A stretch of DNA of 33,622 nucleotides from Gymnopilus junonius. Taxonomy: Eukaryota; Basidiomycota; Agaricomycetes; Agaricales; Galerinaceae. The translations under genes were made by a program, and so were the position numbers. Below are positions 10,405 through 21,309 of the stretch, in pieces. Where the stretch lies: assembly GCA_015501075.1 (NCBI GenBank), contig JADNYJ010000347.1:1-33622 (forward strand), in the 5' to 3' direction. The notes beneath the pieces were generated by a model. That model ran no database searches and was not told the origin of the DNA. It was given only the letters and a program-made list of their open reading frames with translations. Position 1 is the first letter of the stretch. Every line of letters starts with the position of its first letter.

Positions 10405-11825
10405 ATGGCGGCGACAAGTTTACCCCCGTTCCCGACTGACCTTCCTGTCCAGGATCTTCTGGTTGTCGATTTCAGACTCTTGAAAGCTGGGGATAAAGAG
10501 CAAGCAGATATCTTGTGGCGAGCTGCAACAACATGGGGATTCTGGTAGTGAGCATTATAAATTGCTCAGGACTTTCAAATAATTTCTTATAACAAACTCG
10601 TTTTAATAGTTTGAAAAACCACAACGTGAACGATTTTGTAGAATCCATGTTTGAGATGGGGAAAGAGGTAATGGCTCTTCCCTTTAAAGAGAAAATGAAA
10701 TATTGGCAAGGTAATAAAGGCGGGTCTTTTGGGTAGAGTATTTGCTCTGATTTTGCCCAGAATTGGTTCTAAAGTATCCCCTGCAGATACAGGCATGCTG
10801 GCGCGACGTACACAGATGTAGATGGCTCGACCGATGTCGCAGAATTTATTAATATTTCCAAGGACGATGCTTTGACATACCCCGACGTGATCCATAAAGT
10901 CTATCCTGCCCCTGTCAACTCTCACATGAAGGAGGTTGTTAGGCCGTTTATTCAAGCTTGTCTAAAGAGCAGCGCGGTCTTGATGGATGTGTTCAATGAG
11001 AAGCTACAGCTCCCCATTGGCACCCTTTCGGAGCTCCACAGGCCTGAGAAGGAATGCATCTCAGAGGCTAGGTGTATTAGGGTGCCACCTGCTCTCAAGG
11101 ACACAAAGGTGGCGCTAGGCGCACACACAGACTTTGGGAGGTGAATCTCTCCTGCATCAATCCCACCTGTATTAGATATCTAACTTACTTCGTTTAATGT
11201 TCCCAGCATTTCGATTCTGGCAAATAAGCTTGGCGGACTGCAAGTGCTAGTTTCTGCTGGCAACACCAGTGAATGGAAATACGTGAAGGTGATTCGAGAT
11301 ATTTATACCTTCTACAATTACGGTCTTTTGATTCGGGTTGACAGCCTATCGATGGTTTTGTTATTTGCAATATCGGAGACACTTTGAGTATCTTGAGCGG
11401 TGGTGTTCTAAAATCCTGTGTTCATCGAGTCGTGTAAGTGAAACGATCAGTTTCCAACGCTCTTTTCTTCTAAGTTTTACTTATCATCACCTGGACAGCC
11501 CGCCACCTGGGTTGCAATTTATGCACGAGCGGTGGTCATTAGTCTATTTTTCCAGGCCAATTAACGACGTGTACCTTGAGGCGCTGTCGGAGAAAAGCCT
11601 CGTTATAGCAGAAACTGTAAAGAACACAGATAAACGCATGCATGAGCCAGGAATGACGGCGGCACAGTGGTTCACAAAGAGGCAGAAACAGTACCGGACG
11701 GATAGTGAAAAGGTAGCAAGGTTTTCGCATGACCAAAAATTGTGACTGACACCCACGATTATGTGGCATAGGACATTGAGAACATACTTGCTCCTGGACC
11801 AAAGGATACCCAAGAACAAAATTAA
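10405..11825 (+). CDS. 2-oxoglutarate/Fe(II)-dependent oxygenase, isopenicillin-N-synthase-like
   Basis: Non-heme iron oxygenase of the family that includes isopenicillin N synthase, ACC oxidase and gibberellin oxidases; the substrate cannot be inferred. Seven exons, all phases consistent: 10405-10547, 10610-10732, 10787-11140, 11207-11288, 11345-11433, 11499-11712 and 11772-11825, giving 352 residues. The N-terminal DIOX_N region includes ATTWGFWYLKNHNV. The iron ligands are H202 and D204 (in GAHTDFGS) and H261 (in CVHRVVPPPG). The 2-oxoglutarate-binding R-x-S is R275-W-S277. If the last intron is retained, translation stops at 11745 and the tail differs (345 residues). No frame damage. The overlapping AATAAA at the stop codon may serve as a polyadenylation signal. 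No biosynthetic neighbours suggest a secondary-metabolite cluster. Confidence 0.92.
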
Positions 11826-12372
11826 ATAAATATCAGTGTAGTCAAGATTGGATAATCAACGGCGTAATAACCTAAACTTTTCGCTTTTTATGTGCGGCCG
11901 ACATAAAAATGTTCGTCGGGTAGGCAGGAAGAACTCGATTAGGGCTCACAAAACGTTGAAGCCTCGCTTTGCCTCGGCACCTTCCGTTGCCGTAATGATA
12001 TAACCATTTGCTATCAAATTCCTAATCAAGAACGGTAAAGAGCGTCAGTGCAAAACCAGTCTTGCAGACAGTCGGAAATGAGATAGCGGAATCAAGTACG
12101 CTTATCTTCTACGCCCGAGTGCACAGTCTTCTGTGGCTCAGTCAACGGAAAACTTGTATATTCAATCATATGGACAGCATGCCAACGAGCCTGTTCGAAA
12201 TGGAGATCACGACTATAGCTAAAGCAAACCAGATTCCAGCAACGAAAGGAGTCATGGGTGGCGCAAACTTGAAAGACTGTGTCAAAATTTATGTTGTTCT
12301 TTTTATACATACAATGATAATTCAAGCTACGTTATCTTGCTTCACATTCATCTGGTTTGATTGATCACGCAT
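11826..12372. other. Convergent intergenic region
   Basis: About 550 bp between the 3' ends of the oxygenase and malate dehydrogenase genes. It is expected to hold the two polyadenylation regions. Short open frames near 12062-12364 on both strands show no recognisable motif. No repeat or RNA gene was seen. Confidence 0.5.
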
Positions 12373-13872
12373 CTAGAGTCTTGACTCCTCTGCCTTGTAA
12401 GCCTCGGCAACAAAGTTGACACCCTAAAAAATTAACGGTCAGCAATCGGTTGTTACATTAGGAAGTACTAAACTTACGTTTCTATGTTCTTGGTCAATTC
12501 TGGGATGGCAGCCTTGACGAGAGTTTGTTTCAGCCTCAGTAATCTTGCCCAGAGGGTGAACCTTGACAACTCCTTCACGCTAAAAAATAATGTCAGGTGC
12601 TGCAATTGTTATTGCAAATAAGGGAGACATACCCCGAGCTCAACGTTCGAGGAGAAGTAGGCGAGTTTTTCACCAAGTTCGCTGGCAAGAGCAGAGCTAC
12701 CAGTAGCGTCGGCCTCAGCGCTGACGTAACTGGGGGCAACGATGCCCTTCTCGCCGTTGACTGCCCGAATGATCTTGGCTGCGAATTCAGCTCCGGCATA
12801 GGCCATAGAAAGAGTGGCTGATCCAGCGCCATCTTTCGCTTTGACAACTTCATCACCGCCAAATTGGACACGCTTTACAAGAGCTTCATATTTGTCCTGG
12901 GACAAGGACGAAGGAAGAGGGTGCGAGGATTGAGAAAGAAGGGGGACGATCTAAAAAAATATCGATATGAAAACATTTATTTGTAAATAAAGAAAGCTCA
13001 CAGTAACACCCGCTGTGTCCACCAACAACGGGAACAGCAACACTTTTGGATAGCGATAGGTCGCCCAAAATTTCCGCAACAAAAGTCGATGCACGGACAA
13101 CATCCAGAGTAGTAACGCCGAAAAGTCTGCGGAGATAAGTTGTTAATTTCTCACACCAACAGGGCGACATTTAGAATGTACCTCTTGGGATCGAAGACAC
13201 CGAATTTCTTGAAGACCTCCGCGACAATGGGGACGGTGGAGTTAACAGGGTTGGAAATGACAAGGACGAAGGCCTTGGGAGCAGTGGTCGCAATGCCAGT
13301 AGCCAAGCCTTTTACAATTCCAGCGTTGATCTAGGTTTATTATCAGTAAGTAATGTTGCCCATTAGAGGATATAATTATACCTTGAACAAGTCATCGCTG
13401 AAATGGCGTAGTACGTAGTAACTCAGTTCCCGATCAAGCAATAAGAACAGTCTGCCTACCGAGTCATCTAGAAAGATTGTGAGTGATTAAAAGACGTAAA
13501 ACAAGCGGAGAAACATACTCCGGGCTTTCTTGGAACTCCAGCAGGGATGACAACAATATCAGCGTTCGTCAAAGCCTTCTTTAAGCCGTCATCAGGGGGG
13601 AGGTAGCCCTCAACTTTGGCAGGAGTGGAGATATGAGAAAGATCGGCAGCAACACCAGGAGTGTTAACGATATCGTAGAGACCAAGCTATACAATATAAT
13701 TCAATAAAGATCCTGATCGCCGCCTGTATCAACCCACTTCAGTGACAAGAGGGTTGGCCTTCAGGAGGAGAGACAAAGGTTGGCCAATACCGCCTTTTTA
13801 GAATGTCAGACGCTGCTTGATCTACGAAACAATAAGCTCACCAGCAGCACCAAGGACAACTGCTTTGACCAT
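12373..13872 (-). CDS. mdh: NAD-dependent malate dehydrogenase with C-terminal PTS1
   Basis: Interconverts malate and oxaloacetate with NAD. Ten exons: 13872-13842, 13793-13738, 13686-13519, 13467-13460 (8 nt), 13397-13382 (16 nt), 13330-13182, 13126-13002, 12950-12633, 12579-12478 and 12423-12373, about 340 residues. The NAD-binding loop is GAAGGIGQP right at the N terminus, so there is no mitochondrial presequence. Substrate arginines sit in VPRKPGMTRDDLF and TTLDVVRA, and the catalytic histidine in VVGGHSG. The sequence type is that of mitochondrial/glyoxysomal MDH. The last three residues are SRL, a classical peroxisomal targeting signal, so a role in the glyoxylate cycle or peroxisomal NADH shuttle is inferred. 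There is one extra C in the run at 13009-13011, which breaks the frame in exon 7, and an internally shifted but still open stretch in exon 9. Confidence 0.93.
13460..13467 (-). other. 8-nt microexon of malate dehydrogenase
   Basis: ATGACTCG flanked on the minus strand by TTTCTAG before it and GTAGGC after it. It supplies Met-Thr and the first two bases of Arg. The Arg codon is completed by the next exon (13397), restoring the conserved GMTRDDLF stretch around the substrate-binding loop. Without it the conserved loop would be lost and the frame shifted. Confidence 0.85.
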
Positions 13873-14754
13873 TGTAGCTAGATTTATGTGGATGAGTGGG
13901 AGATGAGAAGAGGGGAATGAGATGAACGCGATCGCTAAACACCAGATAATGTTTCGCCGCAATCACGTGCTCCTAATCGCTTGAGCCGTCGATCCGCTCT
14001 CCCCTGGATGACCCGACCAATTGCCGGCCAGGATTATCACAGGTAGGCGGCCGCCAACAGATTGTGCGCCATAATGAGGACAACTTTGCAAGGGGCGTTA
14101 ATACGAACCTCACTCGAGAAGGCATAGATGAGAGCTCAAAATTATCATCATCATCAACTTTCAAGTACCGATAACCAGCTCTAAGGTTCATAAGGGTTAA
14201 ATGTTAGGGGATGGAATTGCCTCCAAACTCGCCCCGAGCCCAATATGCGTTTAACACATTTCCTTGAGAACGGGAAGACATGAACTGCAGACTATGCAAG
14301 GACAGCTGAGAACTGAAGGAAATCCTCAAGACAGCTGACAAGACAAAACACCTACTTCATTTTATAGCAAGAACAAAGCGACTCAAGAAGACCAACGGTG
14401 GTGTAACCCCAACAGACATGAATTAAAGTATTAAAGTGACAAGCATTCTCTACAGATAGCTGGCGCCCTCGAGCACTGACCCCAAACACAAAAATCAGGC
14501 CCTAAACAGTGGCGCGGCGTCGCTGGGTTCACATGTGGGGAGCGAGCACTGGGGGTGCGCCTTACTGGATGCAAGGGCTATCTGTGGGCAAGACGGAGTG
14601 GAACGGCCAGGGGCCAGAGGAGTACTGTACAGAATAATGTAAAGTCAATTATAGGGCACTGCCCTCGGAGACTATAACATCACACACACAAAAAAAAAAT
14701 AATTTCCTTAGGAGCAAGTGAAATCCTATTGGTCTCGACTATCCATGGATGTCA
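13873..14754. other. Intergenic region upstream of malate dehydrogenase
   Basis: Contains the malate dehydrogenase promoter. On the minus strand the leader is pyrimidine-rich (13880-13925). The rest, up to the 3' end of the F-box-like gene, shows no open frame with recognisable motifs; a 72-codon frame at 13973-14191 is not convincing. A short A run lies near 14690-14700. Confidence 0.5.
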
Positions 14755-16192
14755 CTACTTTCTAAACCTTAGAAGAGGTGAAACAAAAACATCGAATTCC
14801 AGAGGGCCAGAGTTTGCCACCAAATTCACCTCTGGAAAAGCCCCTCGGACATAGGCTGAGGCATCCGCTTGAAATTGCCGCGTATTAAAAGGCTTGTCGA
14901 CATACAAGTTGAAAATAAAACGAAGGGTGAGATGTTTGAGGCAATAGAACCTCGGATGTGAGAAGAGTTCGTCGAGCAATGCGTACTGATGGCCTTCGAA
15001 TATGTCGGACACAGTCCGATCCTCATATCCGCTGAAGAGAAATAGGGTCATTTCGATCTTCTCGAGAGTAGGCGGTGGTCGGCTTAGTAGACAACTTGAA
15101 ATGGGTAATATGATACTTATCCCAGGATCCTTGTACGATATGCAATTATGTTTAACGATTAGAGACTTCAGGCCCGATGGTAGCTGGGCAAAATCTATAG
15201 GGTCTGCAACATGTTGGTGAACTATTCGGAGAGTGGAATCAGGCCATTGACCATCGAATCGGAAGTCGACATATACTCACAGCTTACATTGACTTCAAGT
15301 TGTTCCAGAGATGCGGCACTGTGAGTGAGCAAGGACTCTGCCTTTTCGAAATCATTTCGATCTTCAATTTGTAACGTCAGATTCCTGAGTTTTGAGAAGA
15401 TAACTGAAGGAGGTATAGACCGCCCCGGCGTCATGTCCAAAATTTCTAGCAATGGAAAAGACTGATCTGTGTCGATTGATTCAAGAAAGACTACTTGATC
15501 TTTCTGGAATGGCAAGTCGCTAATCACAGGATCATCGTTGGGTGCAGCGATAAAAGTTGGTGGATCTGTAAATTCGTATGACTGGGTCCCAAAAAGGCGA
15601 ATTTGAGAGAGCTTTACGGTCTTAATCGCCGTATTAATTAGAAGAGTCGGGGCAAATTAATGAACCGTGATAAGTGCAACGTCGTGAGGAGTGGTTTTCT
15701 GCAAAGTCCATGAAATGCTTGCAGAAAGTCCTGATTGAGTGTCGACCAGTCAAACGTTGATCGGAGATTTGCAGTCGTCCCAAACGTCAAGGACAGAGAA
15801 TGAGGGGCTGAACCCGGTTCGCCAGTGTTGAATATTTTCCTAAAGATAATCGCCATAGTTCCATCGTCTAGCGTTGGGCGCACCATGCTCGCAGTGCCTA
15901 CCATATGCACTGAAAACGCTCTGATGTAAGACGCAATTCCAGTCATTTCGGAGTGTGGATCAGTGTTAATGAGCTCGAGGAGACGGTGGATACGCTTCGT
16001 CGCCGACTTCGAACGTGAGCCATGTATGTCTACTTCTGCAAATAGATGTTTGTGGGCGAAGTGTCGGAATGCCCATGAACAAAGCGCAATTGAAGAGAGT
16101 GCTTCGTTTCGTGTGACTTTTTCAAGATCCTGCGCGACTTCATACACGATGACGTCGATCACTTCCAATGGTAAGGATTGACCCTGATGCAT
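14755..16192 (-). CDS. F-box-like protein of the Agaricomycete type, two frame breaks
   Basis: Likely substrate adaptor of an SCF-type ubiquitin ligase, or one of the many F-box-like proteins of mushroom fungi. It reads as an apparently single exon of about 479 codons once two frame breaks are allowed. The N terminus has SLPLEVIDVIVYEVAQDL and CSWAFRHFAHKHLFAEVDI, the usual F-box-like start (LP-x-E-ID-I followed by C-x-x-x-RA-F-x-H-x-LF). The rest is leucine-rich without sharp motifs, as in this family. The three open segments are 16192-15638, about 15640-15222 and about 15230-14755; the breaks lie near 15641-15646 and 15226-15233. Because the continuing frames are long and similar in style, each break looks like one missing base. 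F-box-like genes are also often decayed in these fungi, so a true pseudogene is possible. Confidence 0.75.
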
Positions 16193-18550
16193 TGATGAAT
16201 CAATAGGGATGAAAAGGGTCTGAGATAGTACTGACGGGTGGTTGGCAGTGAACGTCAGGGCCTGACTTCTGAGGGTGAGAGAATAATCACTACTTCGATT
16301 AGTACTTCTCCATCACAACAGTCTGACGTGACTAGTTGACTGACGATATGTATCTGTCCGCAGTCTAACCAACTCTACTATCGGGTTAATACAGGAGCAT
16401 GTAATTTCTGGACAAAAAGTGGTTGTATGTAACTTGCTTGCTTTGCTTGAAAACCGATGAATTAAATGGACTTACAACGACTTTTACCATTTACATTCTA
16501 TCATCTCGCGTTTGAAATTAACTAACTTTGAATGGAATGACATGAGAGCAGTGTATCGACACCCATTGGTCTTGAATCTGTGGCCATAGCTGTCGAATGT
16601 CAATGTAGGTTTTCGAATGCAAAGACAGTACATAGTACAATATTTCGGCCATCTGCAGATCTTTGACCTTACCTCTGAGGGTGTTCCTATGTAGGTCATC
16701 CAGTCAACTTCTTCTCGGACCGATCACAAATTGCTACTTAAGTCTGGAATACCCTTTGGGACCATTTTGCACGCTTTGCATCTGAAATCACACCACGCAC
16801 ACGTAGCGCAATGGCTTGGCCGCGCTTAGATAGCGTCTCTCCTCTATTTGAAATGACAGAATCAAGCAATGTATCAGCTGACGGGAGCAAAGAAGGTTAC
16901 ATTAGATGGCTCCAAGAAAAGGCTCCGCATCACTATCTTCTAGGAGATTCCTCAGTCTTCCCGACTACCCAGGCGGTGTGCAATCGATATCGATAAAGCT
17001 TTCCAGGACCAGAGGCGAGGCCGGGCGTCACACAGGTACAAATATGACCGTTTGACCATGACCAGAGGTATTACTGTCCGATCTATGATCGGATTGAACG
17101 CCTGGCATTACCTGCGCAGATGAATTGGCGCGTTCCCAGCGGTTCTAGATGGACGGGAATGGAGAGAAACCGAAGGGAGGTATGTACAGTGAGGTGTCTG
17201 TCTCTCCATGCACAGTGAGTATGTAGCTCCGTTTATGATCCAAGATGACCTGGAGTCAAGTCGATTTCAAACCAGTACAAATGAAGTTTAGTTCGTCAAA
17301 TTCGTGGGCCATTCTCAGAAGCGTCTCCCTTTTGACTGATATAAGCCAGGGGACAAAGGCTCAGAGGATCGAGTGAGCTGAAGATAATTGGGACTAGCTG
17401 CAGCAGTTTGCATGCGGAAGCAATGAATAATAGGGCTCCCAGCTGTCTTCAACCTAAGTCTGAACAATGCCACCCAGTCATCAAGCAGTTCGACCTGTGC
17501 GCGTCATGGAAAAAATTTTAAAGTTTTCGACGACTGTTACTTGTGACTGATGATCGACAGTCGCGTGATCACCTTCCCGGAACATCAACGAAGAACCGGA
17601 ATCGAATGTATAAAACGAATACAATCCTCACTTCAATTCTTGGGCGAACTTATACTACTAGTGAAAAAGGACTGGCAGGGATGGGAGTGTATTGAAATCA
17701 GGCGCTCACTACTTATCCTCGCAGAGATCAACTGCCGTAGAACGCTTTGAGTAATTTCATGATATGCTTTCCATCCTATGCAGAAGAGACAAAAGATAAG
17801 TCACGGCTCAGTATTATTGATACATGAAAGGTGAGTTCCATGATTGGCGATTTACGGCTCCATGTTTCCCATTAATTTTTGAAGGATGTCAGGAGGAAAT
17901 GGACCCGTAACAGGAAACAAATCTCTCGTTCGCAGTTTGCTTTCTACCTACCTAGGAGAAAGGCATTATTTATGGACCAAGAGGGTAGTCCGGCGGACTC
18001 GAGTCCTCACCTCGGCCGTGACGTCAAAATTCTTCTAATCCTACCCTTCAGAGGGAGCTTACTGTACTGCTTTCGAAGCTGGCTATATTGAATTCTTCAA
18101 CGTGGAAAAGAACATATGCATGTCAGCAATGTGACTGCGAAGTCAAAGGCCTAGGCAAAACTCAATACTGATAAATCGACAAGGTCATCTGCTATTACTT
18201 CAGTCTTCGATCAGCGCATGTGTAAGGCCCAACGCCAAGGTACGCGTACGTACCTCCCTAACTCTTCCGGTAATATATTACTTCAGTTCTCTTCTCAATA
18301 GTTAAATAAAAATCTCCGGCAGACTTCCGTGTTTGTAACCTCTGCGAGTCAGCGGTTGATCGAAATCTCAGCCATTGACGGAGACGCTGGGTCTATGCTC
18401 TCAATCTCCACCAATTTTCTGTTCTTATTTTTCCGCATCCACCTCCGTCTTGGTCGAGAGAACTGGTTCTAAGAATAGCCTTCTCGAGGCGTACCATATG
18501 CATGCAAACTACAAGTTGCTCTGGCACTCTCACCTGCAGTGATCCTGCCT
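16193..18550. other. Gene-poor stretch
   Basis: No gene recognised. Small open frames (61-71 codons) occur at 16484-16699 (-), 16811-16996 (+), 17550-17750 (+) and 17879-18091 (+). None has a known motif. I saw no terminal repeats, transposase motifs or RNA genes by eye. Confidence 0.4.
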
Positions 18551-18559
18551 CTTCTGCCC

Positions 18560-20206
18560 TTTCTGAAATCTTTGGGTGAAGTACGCCACAGCATCCTGTT
18601 GCGACACTCCTAGTCTGAAACAAGCGATGTCTCAACGTCAACTGATGGGATATGTTTGCTTGTCGAGAAAGAATGTCCACTTTGCACAAATATCGACTGT
18701 ACACCGCATCATAAAACTTCTCCTTCTCAGAGTATTTTTAAATGCCCGTCATCAAGAAGCACGCTGGGACAAAGTCGGACCGAACATGTCCAGTTACCTC
18801 GACTTTATGGTGTGGTCACCGAATCAGGCGTGGACCCGCCAGAAGGGGAACAACTAAGGTCGTACGTCTAGCTAACAAAGTGTACTCTTTATTCTAGTTT
18901 CAACTTTGCAGGGCTCAATAAATTCGAAAAGGGGAGCCTGAATGGATATCAATAAATAGGGAGAACTTAAGTCCCAAGTTTACTATCAACGCGTCAACAC
19001 GAAGAACCTGGTTAGAATTTACTGACTTTTTCGTCCAGCCGGTTACTCATCAGTCAACGATCTGAAGGCATCTCTGGATAAAGATAGGTTAATCCTCACT
19101 TAATTGTATTTATATCTCTAACGGCATTCCCTTCGTTGGATAGATCTAGCCCTACAGGACAAGCTCAAGCTTTTCGCTGGCCTAAAGATTTGGACAGAGA
19201 ACCTACCCGGTGGCGGGCCTTCTACGCTTTTTATAACCATAAAGACGTTTCGGAAACTGAGACCCAAGGAAAATACGCGCTAATCCCATGGCCTGTGGAT
19301 TGTCCACACATATTGTATTAATTCCTTCCCGCTCGACCGCCGCATACTTCCAAGAGCTTCGTTGGGGCATAGCAAGTACACATGTGCTGGATTTCTCACC
19401 TGAACTTTACATCAGCCTCGACCATTGCAAACTTGCACAGCGTCTCCACAGGGAAAAATCCTTGCCGGTCGTTCATCATAGCGAGGTGCTTAAAAATATT
19501 CCGACATGAGAATCAACAGCCCTGTCTGCCCATGTCTCCGAGTCAAGCCCATCGGTGTCCGAGCGCACCTAAGATCCTCTTTATCTCACGAGCAGCTCGC
19601 TTCAAGAATCTAGGGTAACTGTCAAGTGAACTTTTGGGGGCAAGTCAATAAAGTAATTATATCACCGGCCGGCCTCACCTGGTCGGAACAATGCTCTGAA
19701 ATTCCGAGTCCTTCGCTGGAAAATTCCATAAAAAATTGTACACGCCCGTCTGAGTCTTTCCAGCGGATGGGCTTGAGGACGGAAGTCAGTAGTCACTGTA
19801 ACACTTTGGCGGCGCTTAAAACGAATTTGGACCCCCGAATTCAATGCCGTTTGGCCCAGCTATTGGATAGTTCAGCAGCTTGCCAAGATGCGTGATGGCG
19901 AGACGTGGGCAGGCACCCATGCGGTGTTTTCGCCGTTAGTGGACGTTTAAAATACGCGCTGCTCAGGTAACGTTTTGATACGCCTTCAATACATAAACCC
20001 CAAGCACGAGGCTTATGTTAGATACGACTATTCCCACTCCTCGCCCTCCCCTATCATTTCAAGTTTCCACTGAGGTTAGACCAGAACCAACCCCAGGCAG
20101 TGCAACAGCAACTGGAGGAGATGAAACGGAGCCGACTCTCTCGAGTTTCCTGAAAGGATTTCAAACACTTGTCAAGTCCACTTGGGCTGGTCAGGTTTGG
20201 GCCTGA
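18560..20206 (+). pseudogene. Candidate broken protein-coding gene, family unknown
   Basis: Coding-like segments in changing frames follow one another on the plus strand. One runs to 18861, reading VEKECPLCTNIDCTPHH and ending GVDPPEGEQLR. It is followed by a clean intron (18862-18897, GTACGT..CTAAC..TTCTAG) and an exon reading FNFAGLNKFEKGSLNG. In another frame comes NASTRRTWLEFTDFFVQP (about 18980-19055). A segment at 19136-19321 includes DREPTRWRAFYAFYNHKD, and one at 19288-19509 includes HVLDFSPELYISLDHCKL. A Pro/Thr-rich frame at 20015-20206 closes the series. No domain is recognised. It may be a decayed gene or a gene with assembly indels like its neighbours. Confidence 0.35.
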
Positions 20207-21309
20207 ACTTTACTGAACAAGTGCCTCTTCGAAGTTCGAACGGCTGGGGCCGTGATAAGATTCAATAAAAACTTACAGCCGGCGGTTGCTAGCTTCGTGA
20301 AATTAATGAAATAGAGTGGGGTATGTCTGTATGATAGCACTTGTTACAGAGATGTTACACGTAGCCTGGAGGCTGGAGGCTCCATGGAAATATGAAGCGC
20401 TCGAGATTGGATATATGCAGCGTTGATTGCTGGCTGGACCCCGGCCGGCGACTACGGCGAATACGCCAGGATACGCCACTGATGAGCCTATGTTCTGACG
20501 CCCTCATCGGCCGCTTGGAACAGGCATTAACCAACCTCCGATGTCAGGTTTCTCAACACTGTCCGTACTGTTGAGACGGCAAGTCTGTTGCTTGAGAGAT
20601 AACATTAGATCTGTCGACTTGAAGGAAACGACTAGAGCGACTTTGGTAGCAATAAGTGACGAAAGTCCTTGCTTCTGAAGATAAGCACAAAAATAAAAGT
20701 GCTTCCTGTGTGTATGTACTCGGACATTATCTTCTCGTGAAGGAACCAGAATAGAAGAACACCGAGCGCAAAAGCGTATCGAACGTGTGCGTCTTGCACA
20801 CGCTGGGTCAGTGGTGCGTGCGTTGAATTCCGAGTTCTTACGCGTTAAATTCAAATAAGGAAGGACAAATCGTTGATCGTTTTGAAGGTAGGAACGAATA
20901 CTTAGATAGACGTGTAAAGGCACCAACAAAGCGTATCTCATTCGCCTGCATCTATAAAAGTCGAAAGACATCGACGAACCAAGAATACTACGCACTTAAT
21001 TGGCTGTATCATATAACTACATTTTTGCTTCTTTTACTGTAAATAAGGTGGCGTGGCGAAGTGGCTGGGGCGGAGGATTACGCTCTACCCGACCAACTTC
21101 TAGCTAGTCCAAGTGGCGTGAATGGCATGAATAAAGAGATACAGTGTGATCACAACGGGGCGCGAACGAACACGATGCGTAACAGGAAGACGCGAATGGG
21201 TCGAAAACGGGCTGGAGAAAAAAAGGAAGCCGACGCATGAGGGTAAGATATCGAGCCCCAAGATGATCAAAGACATAATAATTTATTAAGGACTTGCGGA
21301 AGGGTATCG
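20207..21309. other. Intergenic region with an unrecognised minus-strand open frame
   Basis: A 163-codon open frame on the minus strand (20504-20995) has no recognisable motif or clear splice partners. It contains many Arg and Cys and is not convincing as a gene. A TATAAAAG sequence lies near 20952 on the plus strand without a clear gene after it. A short tandem of GGAGGCT units occurs near 20366-20382. Confidence 0.4.

Noticed and set aside
20504..20995. 163-codon minus-strand open frame
   Set aside because: No recognisable motif or splice partners and no similarity I can name; chance open frame is as likely.
21042..21110. Possible tRNA-like GGCG-rich segment
   Set aside because: It does not give a cloverleaf: no proper T-arm GGTTCGANNCC and no matching acceptor stem.
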